From Taeniopygia guttata (taxonomy: Eukaryota > Chordata > Aves > Passeriformes > Estrildidae), in NCBI RefSeq assembly GCF_048771995.1, contig NC_133030.1:40610001-40674000 (forward strand): DNA of 64,000 bases, in the 5' to 3' direction. Every line of letters begins with the position of its first letter. Position 1 is the stretch's first letter. The notes beneath the pieces are model-generated. The model was not told the origin of the DNA. It saw only the letters and a program-made list of their open reading frames with translations, and did not search any database. The position numbers and the translations under genes were made by a program. Shown one piece after another: positions 1 through 12,959 of this stretch.

Positions 1-3000
1 ACGGTCAGAGGGGAGATAGGACAGGAGTGAGTGAGCGAGAGCCCTCTGGTATATGAATACTCTCTGCATTACAATGCCTGCAGCCTTGCCATGACCCACC
101 AGAAAGTCACAGTCTCATTCTCTGACACTGCAATGTCCCATCCCAAATGACGCAGATGAATTTAATCACACAAAGGCCTGAAATACTTTCCAAGGGAAAA
201 AACCCAGTTTCTGTCAGTGAGACTAAAGTGGAAAATTCCTAGCACAGTTAAGCTCAGGGGCTTTCCTCCATCCCAGCTATTCACCAAGCAAGAGTTATTC
301 CAACCACAGCTCAGAGCAATCTGAGAGCAGCTAAAGAGATGCTTCTCAATTTTAAATGTGAAGCTGCACTTTAAGAGAATGGCTGGCAGACAGAAGGGGG
401 AACACGACAGCTGCGGCTGAGGGAGTTATAGGGATCCAGTGCTGCTGCAACCACCTCTGGACAATGGGATCACCCTTTGTCCCAGCTCTGGGCGGGACCC
501 AGAGACTGCCTGGTGGGCCAAAAGCTTCCAGCATCATGGTTTGGATGGCGCAGGCACACTGACCGTAATCCAATGCCTGGAGAAGGAACTTCCATTACCT
601 GTTTCCTTCTCCCCTAGGGGTGCTTCTTTCCCAAGACATGTGAAAAAAACCCATGGCAGCTGGGGGTCACACCTCCTCTCCGGGACAGCCGAGAGGCATC
701 GAGGTCCAACCCTGAGACTCTTCTGATGTCTTCTGTGTCAGAGGAACACACACGACCTTTTGAAGGTGGTGACTGCTCCCAGAGAGATCTCTGATAAACA
801 GGAAGAGACAAGTATTGCTACAAATCGCTAATCACTCCCAGTATCAGCCTAGCATGAAAATAAAACCAGATTTCCCTAAGGAACAAAGATGTAGTGCTTT
901 TGCCTCCCCTTCCTGCAAATTCAGAGCCCCGAAGGGTGCGGGCAGAGCCATTGCTCTCGCAGGTCACATTTTCCTACCGTGCAATGTGTAGAAATATTCT
1001 AGAAGAAGCACAATAGCCTCTCCAGGCATGCAACACCTCGGCAAACCGGCGGAGCGGAGTTCTCCCTCCCCGCGGCGGGGCTGGGAGGGCTCCCGCAGCC
1101 GGGCCCGCAGCCGCCGCCCACTCCTGCAAGGACTGCAGGCTCTTGACGGGAGAAGTGTCACTCTCCAGACTCAAGAAAATAGGTTTCTCTCTCCCTCTCT
1201 GCCCACATTAACGTACCCACACCCCTTTCCCAACCACCTCAAAAATTCAAGGAGGGATGGAAAAAACAGGCAGAAGTGCCTGCGTTTGCTACGTTTGCTT
1301 CTGACGCCAGAAGGGATTTAGGGATATTACCGGCAGCTTATTTAGAGAGTCCAAAACCACACCAAAAGCAAAATAAACGAACAGGAAAAAACACGTTGGG
1401 TTTAAGCGCACAGTCGGCCAGCATCAGTCCGGGAACCGGGGTAAAGGCTGCTCTGGCTATTCCAGCAAATTCCCGGGAAAGGAACCACGTCCCCCTCTCA
1501 GAAAAACGCCCCGGTTCGTGTAAAACACAACTAATGCTGGAAACACACACATACAAACATACACGTGTATTTATACACACATCTCTCTCTCACTTTCTCT
1601 CCTCTCTCTGTCTCTTATTTATATACGGCACTTTTTATGGACAGTGCCATGGGAAAGGGCTGTAGCCCGCCGATCTCCTTACCGCCGGAAAAGAAAGCAG
1701 GGACATTTCTCGGCCCGGAGGCTCTCTCTGCTCCCCGGCAGCCGGGGCTAGGGGGTCTCTTCTCCCGCCGAGCCGAGCCACACACAGCACTCGCACTATG
1801 GTGCGTGGTGCCAAGGCAGAACGGTCCCGATGCCTCACCCCCGCTGCTCCTCTCTTTCCGAGGGGTGCTCCAGCTGGAGGTGAGGTATGGGGTGGGCAAC
1901 GTGAGACTATCCAGTGCACAGCTTTCCTTTCAAAAAGCTGACTTCTCCGAAGTGATAAACCCCCCAGAGATCGCGGATTTTACCCCCTTCGTAGCCGACA
2001 CTGCTTCACTGCGTCCCCTTCCTCCGGGTCCGTGTCGCAAAGAGCGGGGGCCGCGTCCCGCGGGGGCCGGGTATGGCCCCGGGATCGGGAGAAGGGAAAT
2101 AGCAGCTGTGAAAGCACAGGGGCGCAGGGACAGGCTCACACAGTTTTCATGCGGTCGCCTTGAGCTGGCGTCGGGCGGGCGTCACCTGGGGAGGTTGGAA
2201 AAGGATGCTCTTGAGGGGGAGAGACCGTGCGGTCCTTCCGTGTCACGGCGGGCGTCCACACCGCCGGGCCCTCGGAGCAAGCGCCGTTCATCCCACGCTC
2301 TGGGCCTTTCCACGCCGATCCACAAATCACCCAGATTCACGGAGCCCAGAGCCTGTCAATTCCTTTCTCCACTTCCAATGAATTTGCACGTCCTTACACC
2401 TGTCCTTAACCCAACGAGTGGGCGCTTGGAAGCATAGAGCCAGGTACATACACCTAAAGAAGGCAAAATTCAGCGTGCACCTGCACATTCAATGAAAATA
2501 CAAACCGGGCAGTACTAGTACAAAAACTGTATCTGACTTTTAATAAAAGTTTGTCTGAAAGACAAACTAAAAATAATTTTTATCATTTAAATTACATATT
2601 CCCAACGTAATTCTACCTCTTTCATGCCCTCTTTCACACTTTTTTCTCTAGAGAATGTTCAGATTTGTTTGCAAATGAGAAACTGTATTTTATGCATGTA
2701 GGCATAGAAATACTGAAGGTAATAGGCAGAGAAATTTTAAACTTGAACAAAACATCCACAATTTTTTGAAAGACAGTTGTACAGTTATTAATATAGGAAG
2801 CTGGTCGTGATAGCAGTTTTTGTACTTTCTACGTTGCTGTAACAGTGCAAATAAAAAATTATTGTAAATTTGCAACACGAATACATTAATAATTGTTTTA
2901 TTATTTTAATTAATTTTTCCATTCAAACATTGCAATTATTTAGTTTTGCAACTATATTTAGCAGGAGTGGGATTTATAATACATAAATGACTTTCTTTTG

Positions 3001-5080
3001 ATAGTCACAATTTATTAGTGGAAGGTATAGGTTAAAAACTGCAAGGTAGAAAAGATACTTTATTAAAATCTTATGGAAGCCCTCACCTTAATCCCAAATT
3101 GTGTGCATGCAAAGAACAAACAAACTTCAAATGTGCAGAACAACTGGATGCTATTTGGTTTTTGTTTGTTTTTTTTTTCCCTAAGTGACATTTTATCTTA
3201 TTATAAATGGAGGGTGTTTGTACATATGTGAAGAGGGAGATAGAAACCATGTGGCTCATACCGTGATACCCAGAGACTAAGAGGCTGCTCACAGAACTCT
3301 GGATGAAGTAAGAGAGACGTAGGACAAATATCTGCATGTTTTAACAATGAAGATGGGATGAATTTCCCAAACTGCTGAGTGTTGCTGAGTTCATAGATGT
3401 GGCAACTAATCAATGAATCTACACCCAGGCCCCACCTCGGCCACTCCATGCTGCCCCTGCGAAGTGACTGGCAGCAGGTCTTTGCAGGTAAAGGGTCACT
3501 AGCTTAAGTTAGGCCTTGGTTCCAGTCTCGATCTGGGAAGCCAAGAGAAATTCGGTAGATGTCGCACGGACCTGGAGGGGGAGCTTCCAGCTCGGCCTCT
3601 TGCCGAGGACACTTGTGCTTGATACAGGGTAAGCATCGACCTTTACCACAGAGAGAAGCCCTGGTCCAGGGCGGTGGAAAGTCGCCATGCAGCATCTCCA
3701 ACAGAGCTACACGGGGTCCTTCACAGCATTTATTCTTGGACCTCTTGCCAGCAAACTGTCTCTGGAGGCATTGGCATCACCCTTTTCTCCATCACTATGT
3801 CTCCTACAAGCATTTAGGTCACAAGTGTGTAGGTCTCCTACAAGCAGCAGGAAAAGCCCACGCTTCCCACAGCCCTTCTGTTTCCCTCCCCCGTTGCTGA
3901 ACACTTTCTGCCTTATTAGGTGCTCAGAGATTAAGTAAAACACCCGAAGACAAACGTCCCACACAGGGATATTTCAAATCTCATCCCTGTTGAGGAGGAA
4001 AATTGTCAAGAGAAACACTAGGGCGCTGGTGGGGGCAGGTGGTCAGCAGCAGGGCCTGTGACATGGTCCCTGTGCCAGGGCCAAGTCGGTGACACTGGGA
4101 TCTCCCGATGGAGCCTGAGCCGCGGCCAAGAGCGAGCAGCCCCTGAGGAGCGTGGAGGCGCCCACAGCTGCTGGGACTCTGCTTCGGTGCTCAGCACAGT
4201 GCTGTACGCAGCAAAACTCCCTCCCTTCTTCCCTCCAGCTTCACGGCTGAAAGCAATCCCAGAGCAGTGTGTGTGGATTGGCTTCTTGCACACCGGGTGA
4301 AAGAACCCTTTTCGGGACAACACATGGACAGTAAAAGCCGTACCCGACTCCCCAGGCTGGGAATTCCCTCCATCGGTTGCCAGGAGCGGGGAGCTTCTGC
4401 AGCCCAGGCTCTGGTCCTGCTGCACCTTTTCCCTAGGCAGTAGCCGGGATTTGGGCTTGGAACAGCTGCAGGAAGGGACAAGAGATCGACGCGACGTCCC
4501 GGGTTGCTGGCTGCGGGCCGCCCGTTTTCCTCATCCTCTGGGCTTCACGCGTCCCTCGGGGCTGGATGGAGGTTCTGGCAGGGAGATACGGAGATACCCT
4601 TGTCGGACACCTACACTTCAGGGACAAGGACATCAGCGTGTACAGAAAAAGGGGTATATGGGCAGAGTCGGAGTAGGGCGGGGGAGCAGAAATGCCCCTC
4701 AGCAGCGCGATTGGCGCCGCATCGTCCCTGGGTTACTCGTTATCGCTGCATTTGGCAGAAAACTCATGGAGAAGTCGCTCTGAAATGTCATTTTCTGACT
4801 CTGCCAGAATCCTGAAGGGAAAAAATTCCTCCGCGCCGAAGGGCATCTGCCCTTTCCGGAAGGCGAGTCCCATTTAGGCAGGCAGTGGAGAGGGGCAACA
4901 TTCTTCTCGCAACAGCGTGCTTCTCCAAAGGGAAAAAAAAAAAAAAAAGGTATTTCCAGCACTATTCTGCATTAACTATTGCGGCGCCTCAACTTTGCAA
5001 ATGAACTGTGTGGGGGGTATTAATAGTGATTAAAATCCTGTTCATATTACACTGCAGCTACAGAAGAGAACCGTTTTGCA
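1..5080. other. PAX9 upstream flank, no gene seen
   Basis: GC-richer, CpG-containing stretches (about 900-1150, 1640-2350, 4050-4880) alternate with an AT-rich block (about 2470-3200). Open frames occur on both strands, up to 290 codons, but none shows a recognisable domain. I see no homeobox that would indicate NKX2-8, the expected upstream neighbour, so that gene must lie further left. Confidence 0.6.
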
Positions 5081-5084
5081 AACG

Positions 5085-5260
5085 AAACCTAGGCAGCGAA
5101 AACCGCCCCCCTTGCCCTGCTAGCCCGGGCGCAGCGGCTGTTCGGGGGCCGCGGGCTGTTCTGGCTCGTCCCGCCGGACCCTCCTGCCCCCGGGCGGTGC
5201 CGCCGAGGGGCTGCTGGCGGAGGAGCGGCGGCGCGGGCTGCTGGGGATAACTGCAATATG
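5085..5260. promoter_or_regulatory. Short CpG-rich patch
   Basis: A dense GC and CpG stretch about 8.4 kb upstream of the PAX9 start codon, sharply bounded by AT-richer DNA. It may be one of several satellite CpG islands around a Polycomb-type developmental locus; that reading is inference. Confidence 0.4.
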
Positions 5261-5780
5261 GCACTTGCGTGGTTTGCAGCAGCAGTGGTGGGATAACACT
5301 TTCATTTCCATGCGTGGTGTAAGCGGGTAGAGCTCGACCCCGAATCCGCCGTGTAAAACAACTTACTGAATTTCATCGCAAAACCTTTGAGCTGTAGAGG
5401 AAGAAACTTTCGTTTACTTTACTAAACTCTGCAACAGATAGTGAACTCCGTGCTCGGTTACGTCTTTGCTATTTCATGTCTCAAATAATGTGTTTTCATG
5501 CGCATCAATAATGCGACACCTCTGGGGTCGACGCTGAGGTCCCCCGAGGACCCGCGCAAGGCAGGAGGGGATGGGACAGGGAGTAAGGGCAGCTCGGCTC
5601 TCCTCTCTCGTATAATTTTGTTGCTGTTGCTGTTTTTGTTGGAGGGTGTGTGTGCAGGGGATTGTTCCCGTTTTATTATCTCAACGAAAGAAAACCCTCA
5701 GGGCGGTAATGACCGAGTTTTCTACAGGCAGTAAAACATTAAAATGGCCACAAACCTTTCAGCATAGACCAAAAAGCTAG

Positions 5781-6003
5781 TTTCTCTTTTCCTTCTCTTT
5801 TCCTTCTCTTTTCCTTCTCTTTTCCTTCTCTTTTCCTTCTCTTTTCCTTCTCTTCTCTTCTCTTCTCTTCTCTTCTCTTCTCTTCTCTTCTCTTCTCTTC
5901 TCTTCTCTTCTCTTCTCTTCTCTTCTCTTCTCTTCTCTTCTCTTCTCTTCTCTTCTCTTCTCTTCTCTTCTCTTCTCTTCTCTTCTCTTCTCTTCTCTTC
6001 TCT
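5781..6003 (+). repeat. Pyrimidine microsatellite: 11-mer repeat followed by (TTCTC)n
   Basis: It begins with about six copies of an 11-base unit TTCTCTTTTCC and switches at about 5847 to roughly 31 copies of the pentamer TTCTC. The plus strand is pure pyrimidine. The minus-strand reading frame through it (repeated Arg-Glu-Glu-Lys) is an artefact of the repeat. Confidence 0.97.
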
Positions 6004-6155
6004 ATCGGGAAAAAAAACCCAAATACCTCGGTCTTTTGTGACTATGCAATGCAGGGGAAGACATGGTTTTGAAGGAAAACGCAGCCCTTCTTCACCCAGA
6101 TGGACAGCTGTGTTCTGTGTTCTGCATGACACAGATGTTCCTACCTGCAGAAGAA

Positions 6156-6207
6156 CCACAGGGCATCTCAGAGGTCCAGAGCCACAGGGCATCTCAGAGG
6201 TCCAGAG
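6156..6207 (+). repeat. Perfect 26-bp tandem duplication
   Basis: The 26-base unit starting CCACAGGGCATCTCAGAGGT occurs twice head to tail without a mismatch, suggesting a recent slippage or duplication event about 150 bp after the pyrimidine microsatellite. Confidence 0.95.
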
Positions 6208-9200
6208 CAGCACCCTAATGCATAGGATGAAGATATCCGTGTACACATTTCTGGACAAAGTGTTTTTGTACAAGCAAAGCTTTAGGAACTAGAAACCCTT
6301 AAAGATAAAGAATCGAGGAAAAGAAAAGATGCACTTCCAAGCCCAGTCAGGAAGTATCGTCACCGGTCTAAGATCCCAATAACAAATATTTACGGGATCG
6401 GGTTAACCCGAGGGAAAGGATTAGTGGACACAGATTCAAACAAGAAAACTTCCTCCCCGGCGAAGCCGTCTCCTTGCCGGTGCTCGCCGTCCCTCTCCCC
6501 AGCCCCCCGGACCCCTTCGGCCTCGTTCCGTGGGACTGCACGGCCGCAGAGAAGGAGAACCTCCCTGTCAGCCAAGGCCTCCTCCACCAAAGAGACGAGG
6601 GAGAAGATAATTATAAGACATTCGTCATTATAAATCGTCAAGCGAAGTAGTGCCGCGAAGTGTGCAGGGGAGGTCCCCAGAGCCGCGTTTAGCTTACAGC
6701 TGCTTTTAGTAACAACACCAATGCCAGGAGACAAACCGGCATTGATTAAAGTCGCCGTGCAGGAGAATTCCTAAATTCCCCGTATCCTTAGGAGTGCTGG
6801 GCTCTGACGGCTCAAGCGGGAGCTGGCGGCCGGCCGCCCACGCTCTGCCTGGCCCCCTCCCCGGCACCGAGCGGGACATCACCAGCGACACCCGAAACGC
6901 TTCTTGGTGTAAGCGACGGTGCTGCCCCTCACCTTTGCTGGCTGCGCCTCCCGGGTTCCCGCGGGAAGGGCTCCGTCACTCCCACTGCCGTGGCACAGAG
7001 GAGCCAGCCTGCATCAGTCCGTGCTCTCAAACGAAAGTCACGAAGAAACACAAGTCTTTCGAAGTCAGACTTGCTGCTGTGCGTCCAGGAATACGACAGA
7101 GCTACCAGGACTCTCAAACGCGAGTTCTGGTTACTTGAAAGAAGCTCGAAAATGCAATTATTCCTGTAGGTGGCACTGGTACTAGATGTTGCAGAAGCGG
7201 AGGCAGAAATGGAGAAAATTGCCTAGGAATTCCCAGTTGGTTACTATAATTTAAGGCAGAACAATAGAGTTATTTATTTTATTTACTCTAAATTCATATA
7301 ACATGTGACAAATGAAAACTCGATTTCTTTATTAGAACAAATTATGCTTATAGAATCTAGCCCTCTGTAGCTTAATGGTCTGGTCCAAGAGAATTGTCTA
7401 TTCCCCTATATGTCATTAAACAAATCCTAGTGCAACTAGAAATTAACTCAACACTGCTCATTCAAGTCAAATACTTGCACCAGGAAAGCCCTAATGAGAC
7501 ACTGTCTGGTTTCCAGAAGGGTTGCTAAGTACGATTGGCGGCAAAGTTATTAAAACTGTCCAAGCAGCTAACATATCATTAAGACACCCCACTTAACCCT
7601 CCCGACCTCAATCTGAATATTCAAGAGAGGGTGAAAGGGACATGACAGTGGCACCGATGCCATAGACCAGGTGGAACTCCCCACGCCGGAGAGGAACTGG
7701 GACAGCCCCAGGTCTCGGCAGCGGCGGGAGGCGTGGAGGGGTTTTGCCGGGGAAACTTGGTCCGCGGGGATGTCCTTAACCCCCGGCCTTTCTCCCGGTT
7801 TAGCACTACTGCATTTATTTCACCTGTTCACGCGTCTCCAGCGTGTCCCAGTGAAGTGCACGCACATGCCTTCACTGCAGAGGGTCTGCACGGACCCGAG
7901 ACGGCGGGCACAACCCTGACAGTTTAACCGGGTCTGTCGCTATCCTCCTTTCACCTGAGAATGGGTCAGATGCCCATAGTCACTCTCCACGAGTCGTCTG
8001 AGTTTCTACAGACCCTGTCCTTCTCCCACCAGACCGGCGACGGCTCCCCGCGGTGTCGTAGGGACCGAGAGCCCCAGCCGGGCCAGGGAACCAGCCAGCC
8101 GGGGAACCAGCCGGCTCCGAGCGGCGGGAGAAGCTGCTCGAGAACGAGCGGGGGGCTCCGGCCCAACCCCCGAGACAGCCCGACACCGAGTGGGCATTTC
8201 TGACCACTGAAGCTGAGCTTCCCTGCTTCTGCACGCCAGGGAGTAGAGCTTTGCGTGAGGTCGCGTCCTTATCCCAAAAGCAGGACACCTAAAATCCCTG
8301 TGTCTCCATTTCTTGCTATGTTTCGTTTTCTTCAGATTTTGGGTCTGTGACAGCTGAAGTGACTCCAAGACCCGATTGTATTTTGCCCGTCATTACTTCA
8401 TAAATATGCACGAAATGTCCAGACATGGCTCGTTTGTATCTGATGAAACTTTGTTAAACAAAATGTCATCCTGTTATATATCCATTCTCCGTCTTGTCCC
8501 TGACCTTAAAATAATTTCTTAAAATTGAAATCACACACTCTTACACAACACAGCTCCCTATCTACCTGCCAGCTTGTGAGAGTTTCGGAGTGGTTGCGTG
8601 TATTTCTGTGCATGTTTGAGTACTACGTTAATCAGTTTACGCAAACACAAATGTATAAGCCGGTGGTTTTTAGCGAGACAAAATAAGGTAGCAGGCTGTA
8701 ACAAGAAACGCAACATCTACCAGCGACGGATCGGCAACTTGTGCCAGGATCATTCTCGAAACGCCCTTTTCCCCCGAAGAGGGGCAAAGTGGAAAACAGG
8801 GCCAGCCCCTGGGCCGGGGGTCTCCAAGGGGTTAGGGAGCTGTTGGGAGGCAGCGGTCCCTATCTGCAGCCGCCCGCCGGCTGGAAAGGACGTCTCCCTG
8901 TGAACATCCCCCTTTTCTTTCACACCAGAGTTTGCCGGTGCATGTGCTCTTGTCCCAGACTAACGAGGGGGTCAGCACACCTGAGAGCAGGGAGTCTGGT
9001 CGGGTATTTTCAGGCTCGCAGGCTCGGAGAGGAAGCGTGAGCGGCGAGGTCAGCCCCGCACCCTCTCCCTCTGCCTGCTAAGGCACGCTGCCCTCGCTAA
9101 CCTACTGCGCTCAGCTATTTTGTGGCATAAGGAAATGCACATGGCAGCCACTGATGCGTGGAGGCCTCTTCATCCTGCGTTTGGTTCATCGCAGAAAACG

Positions 9201-9890
9201 GGAATGATCCCTGGAGATTCCGTGGGATTTTATATGCTCACGTGTAGGAATAGCTCCGTGCAAAATGAAAGCCCCTTTCAAAGCTCCGTGGGTCTTATCC
9301 CTCTCAATTTCAAACAGCACCTTCCCTCCGGGTCACCTCCGGACACAACTCGAGGCTCTCTCTGGGTTGTCGCTAACCTTCCACCTGCCTCTGCCCGCTT
9401 TTCCCTGCCGGACCTTCAGAGATATCCAAAATCTCCTCCGACACCCACACCGCGTTATCCCTTCACCTCGGCTCCGGCTCCAAGATGTTCTTTGCCCACC
9501 AAACTGTCTGCATCGCTTCCGGGGGAGGATTTCGCGGCTTTGAGCCGCATGGCAGGAGCTGGGGGCGGGGAAGACAGGGCAGCTGCGACAGTCGCTCCGG
9601 CCGCCGCACCACGTCTGCCCCTCAGACTTCTCCACACCACCTGGGAAAATAGGGCCACCCGACTACATACACGGCCGGGAAACTGTCCTTTGGGAAGGAT
9701 CGGGGGACTTCTGCTAACAAAATACGTTACCAAGTGGGCATCCTTCTGCCTAACAGCACCACAGTAGCCCACTCCCCTCGAGGAAGGTGAGGAGGTTATC
9801 TCCCTTCCTTCCTTAAAAAAAAAAAAAATCAATAAAAATCTGCAGCTTCAAAGAGGGGCTGGGGCGGGGGATGTGCTGCATTGGGTTTGT
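6208..9890. other. PAX9 upstream flank with an AT-rich candidate conserved block
   Basis: Mixed-composition DNA with no recognisable gene. The part at about 7230-7620 is AT-rich, free of simple repeats and carries several TAAT and TTATT-type motifs; it looks like a conserved non-coding element rather than neutral DNA, but alignment is needed. Confidence 0.45.
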
Positions 9891-9939
9891 CTGGTTTATT
9901 CCTACAAGTGGAGAGCGGAGGCATCTGGGGGGGCAGAGC

Positions 9940-10680
9940 GAGGCGCAGAAAGGCCTCATGAAGGCGGCTCTGAGAAGGAGCAGGACGCGCCGAGGTGAGC
10001 ACGGCGGCGCAACGGAGCCCTGCCGGAGCGGTGGAATACCGCAGCGTCCGGACTCTGCTCTCAGCTGCGGGAGGTTGGGCACGGTCTGGAGGCCTGCCCG
10101 GTCCCGGAAAGCGCCGGAGAAGGCCTTCATGGGCGGGGGCAGCCGGGGACGGCCAGCCGCCGCCTCGCCGGTACGGGCCGCGCACCGAGGCTGCTGCAGC
10201 CGTACAGGCGATTTGCAGCGGGCAGCTCAAGCCTAGTATGTTTTGTGGAAGAGAGGAGACGAGGGAACAGTTTGAGGGAGGGAAAGGAAGGGGAGAGCCT
10301 CTGGCTCCCCTCTGCGACGCAGCAGATTCGGGAGAAGGCGGACGAGGGCAGCGACTCCCGAGAGACACCAGCTGCCGGTACCCGCGGCTGCGGCCGCTGT
10401 GCGTGACGGCACCGCTCAGCCATTCCTCGGCACGGAGGGAAAGGAATGGAAGGGGAAGCCCGGCTCCTGTCTGGCACTGGCTCGAGTCTCTTAGAGCTTC
10501 CCCCCGTTTTACTTTGTCAGGCCGGGGGATCCCGCGGTGAGGGCGCGGGTGCGTGCCGGGGCAGCCGCCGGCTGCTCAGGGCGAGCCCTCTGCCCGGGCA
10601 CGCGTGCCCTTCCCAGGTTGGAAAAGCCTCGACCCCGCGCCCTCCGCCCTCCCCTCCCTGCTCCCTTTCCTCTCCGATTC
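9940..10680. promoter_or_regulatory. CpG-rich island upstream of PAX9
   Basis: About 700 bp rich in CpG lie 3 kb upstream of the PAX9 start codon. Long open frames on both strands here are a product of the high GC content. It could be an alternative promoter or the start of a non-coding transcript. Confidence 0.45.
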
Positions 10681-10689
10681 TACAATGAT

Positions 10690-12959
10690 TTCCTACCTGA
10701 AAAAAATAATCTTTTTGCCAGGCGGGTCAGAAGCGATCAACAGTCTGTTGTATATTATGTTTTCATATTCCTCTCGTCTCCCCCTGCCCTCTACCGACTC
10801 ACTGTAGATCTGACCTTTGGTATTTCAGCCCACACTCAGCAGTTGAATGGAAACAAGTTGAGCACGTTCACTTCTGATAAACATTATCCTTAAACCACTG
10901 GAGACCCGAGCAGAGTAAACGAGCTTTTCCGACAGGACCACATCAGGAACACACATTGAGAAAGGGAAAGAAACAAAATATCCAGGAGATCAGAGGCGGG
11001 CTCGAGGGTGGAGGGGTGGGAGAGAGAAGGAGGGGGAACAGACAGGTTGGAGGACACGGCGGAGGGGTAAGAGAAAGAACCAACTGTGAACACAATAGAC
11101 ACAGATGGGAAGAGAAGCTGACCGGGCAGCGCAGGGTCACGCCTGAGCATCCCAGCAACCTTGAGGGAGCTCTAGAGGCGCCGAGCGGCTCCAGGAGCGG
11201 CGGCGTCGGGCCGTGTGCTGGGAGATGGTCCCCGGCCACACGCCACTGGACCGGACTATAGCAATGGGAGTCCCGCGTGTTCAGGGTGGCCGGGGCGGCG
11301 AGCAGCCCAGGCCCCGTCGGGCTGGGAAGACACACTGTAGGGCGAGCAGCCTTGTCGGGGATCCCGACAAGAAACTCCGCTTCCACAAGAAATAACCTGT
11401 TAAAGCGGATCTTAAGTTTTACGGATCCCCACCCCCTTTCATTGTTTAATTACATAAATAACTTAATTAAGGCTATATCCAGGTCCCACTAGTTCAATGC
11501 CTTCTGCCTTAAAAATAGTCAGAGGAGGTCAGTTCACAACACAGAAAGGAGTTCTGGTTTCAGCAAGCGCCTGCTAGTACTACTGCCTGCTCAAAATGCC
11601 AGCGCTTTCGCACAGTGGCAGTTGCACGGCTGTGAGGAGTGCTCCCCGTACCAGGGATAATTCTGTCTAGGTAGAGGAAGCGCCACAATTCACAGGTGCG
11701 ATATTCTGAAAGGGCAACTAGTATTTTTGAGGTAACCACAAAACTGCCATAGAAAATTTCCTGTTGTGGTGGTTTGGCTTTGTTGGGTTTTTTTGTTTTT
11801 TTTTTTTAGTTTGGTTTTGTTGACGTTTTTTTGGTTGTGTATTTTATGTTGTCGTTTTTTTTTTTTTTTAAATCCCTATGGAGAAAACAAGTATCCGCCG
11901 ATATTTCGATCAAATGGGAGTACCTGCAAAAGAGCCATGATTACCTTCTTTTCACCACGAAACGTTTACAATATGCCGCTATTTTCTGGGAGATCTCCTG
12001 CAACATCTTATTTCTTCACGGTTAGAAATGTTCATTGAGATATGTGCAGGCTCTGAAATCTCGCTCAATCTTTTTCCTAAAATTATCTTACATTTAAATT
12101 AAAATAATATTGAGACGATGTTTATACACACCAGCGACATAAATTTTGTGGTTTGTGGTTTACTTGGTGATAGTTCGTGCACTAGGATCACCGCCTTATT
12201 TTTGTTCACGTTTTATTTAATTTACAGAGTCTGTACCTTTGAGGAAAAAAAAGCGAAAAGAACAACAAAAGCAATAAACGACAAAGAAGAACTTCGGGAG
12301 AATAATACAGGGAAAAAAAAAAACAAACGAACCCAAGACAAATCCTTAGCTGGAGCTGAGAGCCCATGATCTCTGTGTGCAACATGATGTAACGTAAGGC
12401 ATAAGACGCACACACACAAAATCAGCTCAGGATCCGTGCGCCGCCAAACCAAACATTTCTTCCACATACGCGCCGTGACCCACACATCCTTTAATTCCTA
12501 CCGGCTTTGTCTGTTTTTCTTTTGATTTCTAATACGTATCTGTGCCTTTTATAAAGCTGAAGTCAGCTGCGAGGCATTGACATTTTACGATTAAGCCCGG
12601 CGCAATATTAGTGCGGGGTTGAAAACAAAACCGGGGCCGGTCTGCGTAGGGCAGCGAGCGGCAGCCTCCCGGTGCCGGTCTGCAGAGGCCGGAGAACGCA
12701 GCATCCCAGTGCCAGGCGCTACATGCCCCGTCCCGTCTCCTCCCAAGGCAAGGGAAATTGCAGCTCGTTTCCTGACCGGTTGGTGATTTTCACCAAAAAT
12801 GACGCAACTCTCATCGCTCACGATCTTCTCGTACACCGCCCGCGAAACATTCGTTAGCGAAAAGGTGATTTATTATAACGAAGAATCAAACCCACGAAAT
12901 TTCTCTCGCGATCTGCAAACTCAACGCGGGCAAACCGCGTGTGTGTCAAGACACGGCTC
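10690..12959. other. PAX9 proximal upstream flank
   Basis: Mostly AT-rich DNA with purine-rich (10960-11080) and T-rich (11766-11870) tracts and no recognisable gene. A TTTTATAAAG stretch near 12548 is the nearest TATA-like sequence to the PAX9 CpG island, about 1 kb from the start codon; its use is unproven. Confidence 0.45.

Noticed and set aside
1565-2437. 290-codon plus-strand open frame upstream of PAX9
   Set aside because: Low-complexity start from a CT-rich tract, then Pro/Arg-rich sequence typical of GC-rich DNA; overlapping open frames on the other strand and no recognisable domain.
5722-6273. Minus-strand frame rich in Arg-Glu-Glu-Lys repeats
   Set aside because: It is a translation of the (TTCTC)n microsatellite.
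1-12959. Search for NKX2-8, the expected upstream neighbour
   Set aside because: No homeodomain motif such as the WFQN helix was seen in either strand, so the gene is outside the window.
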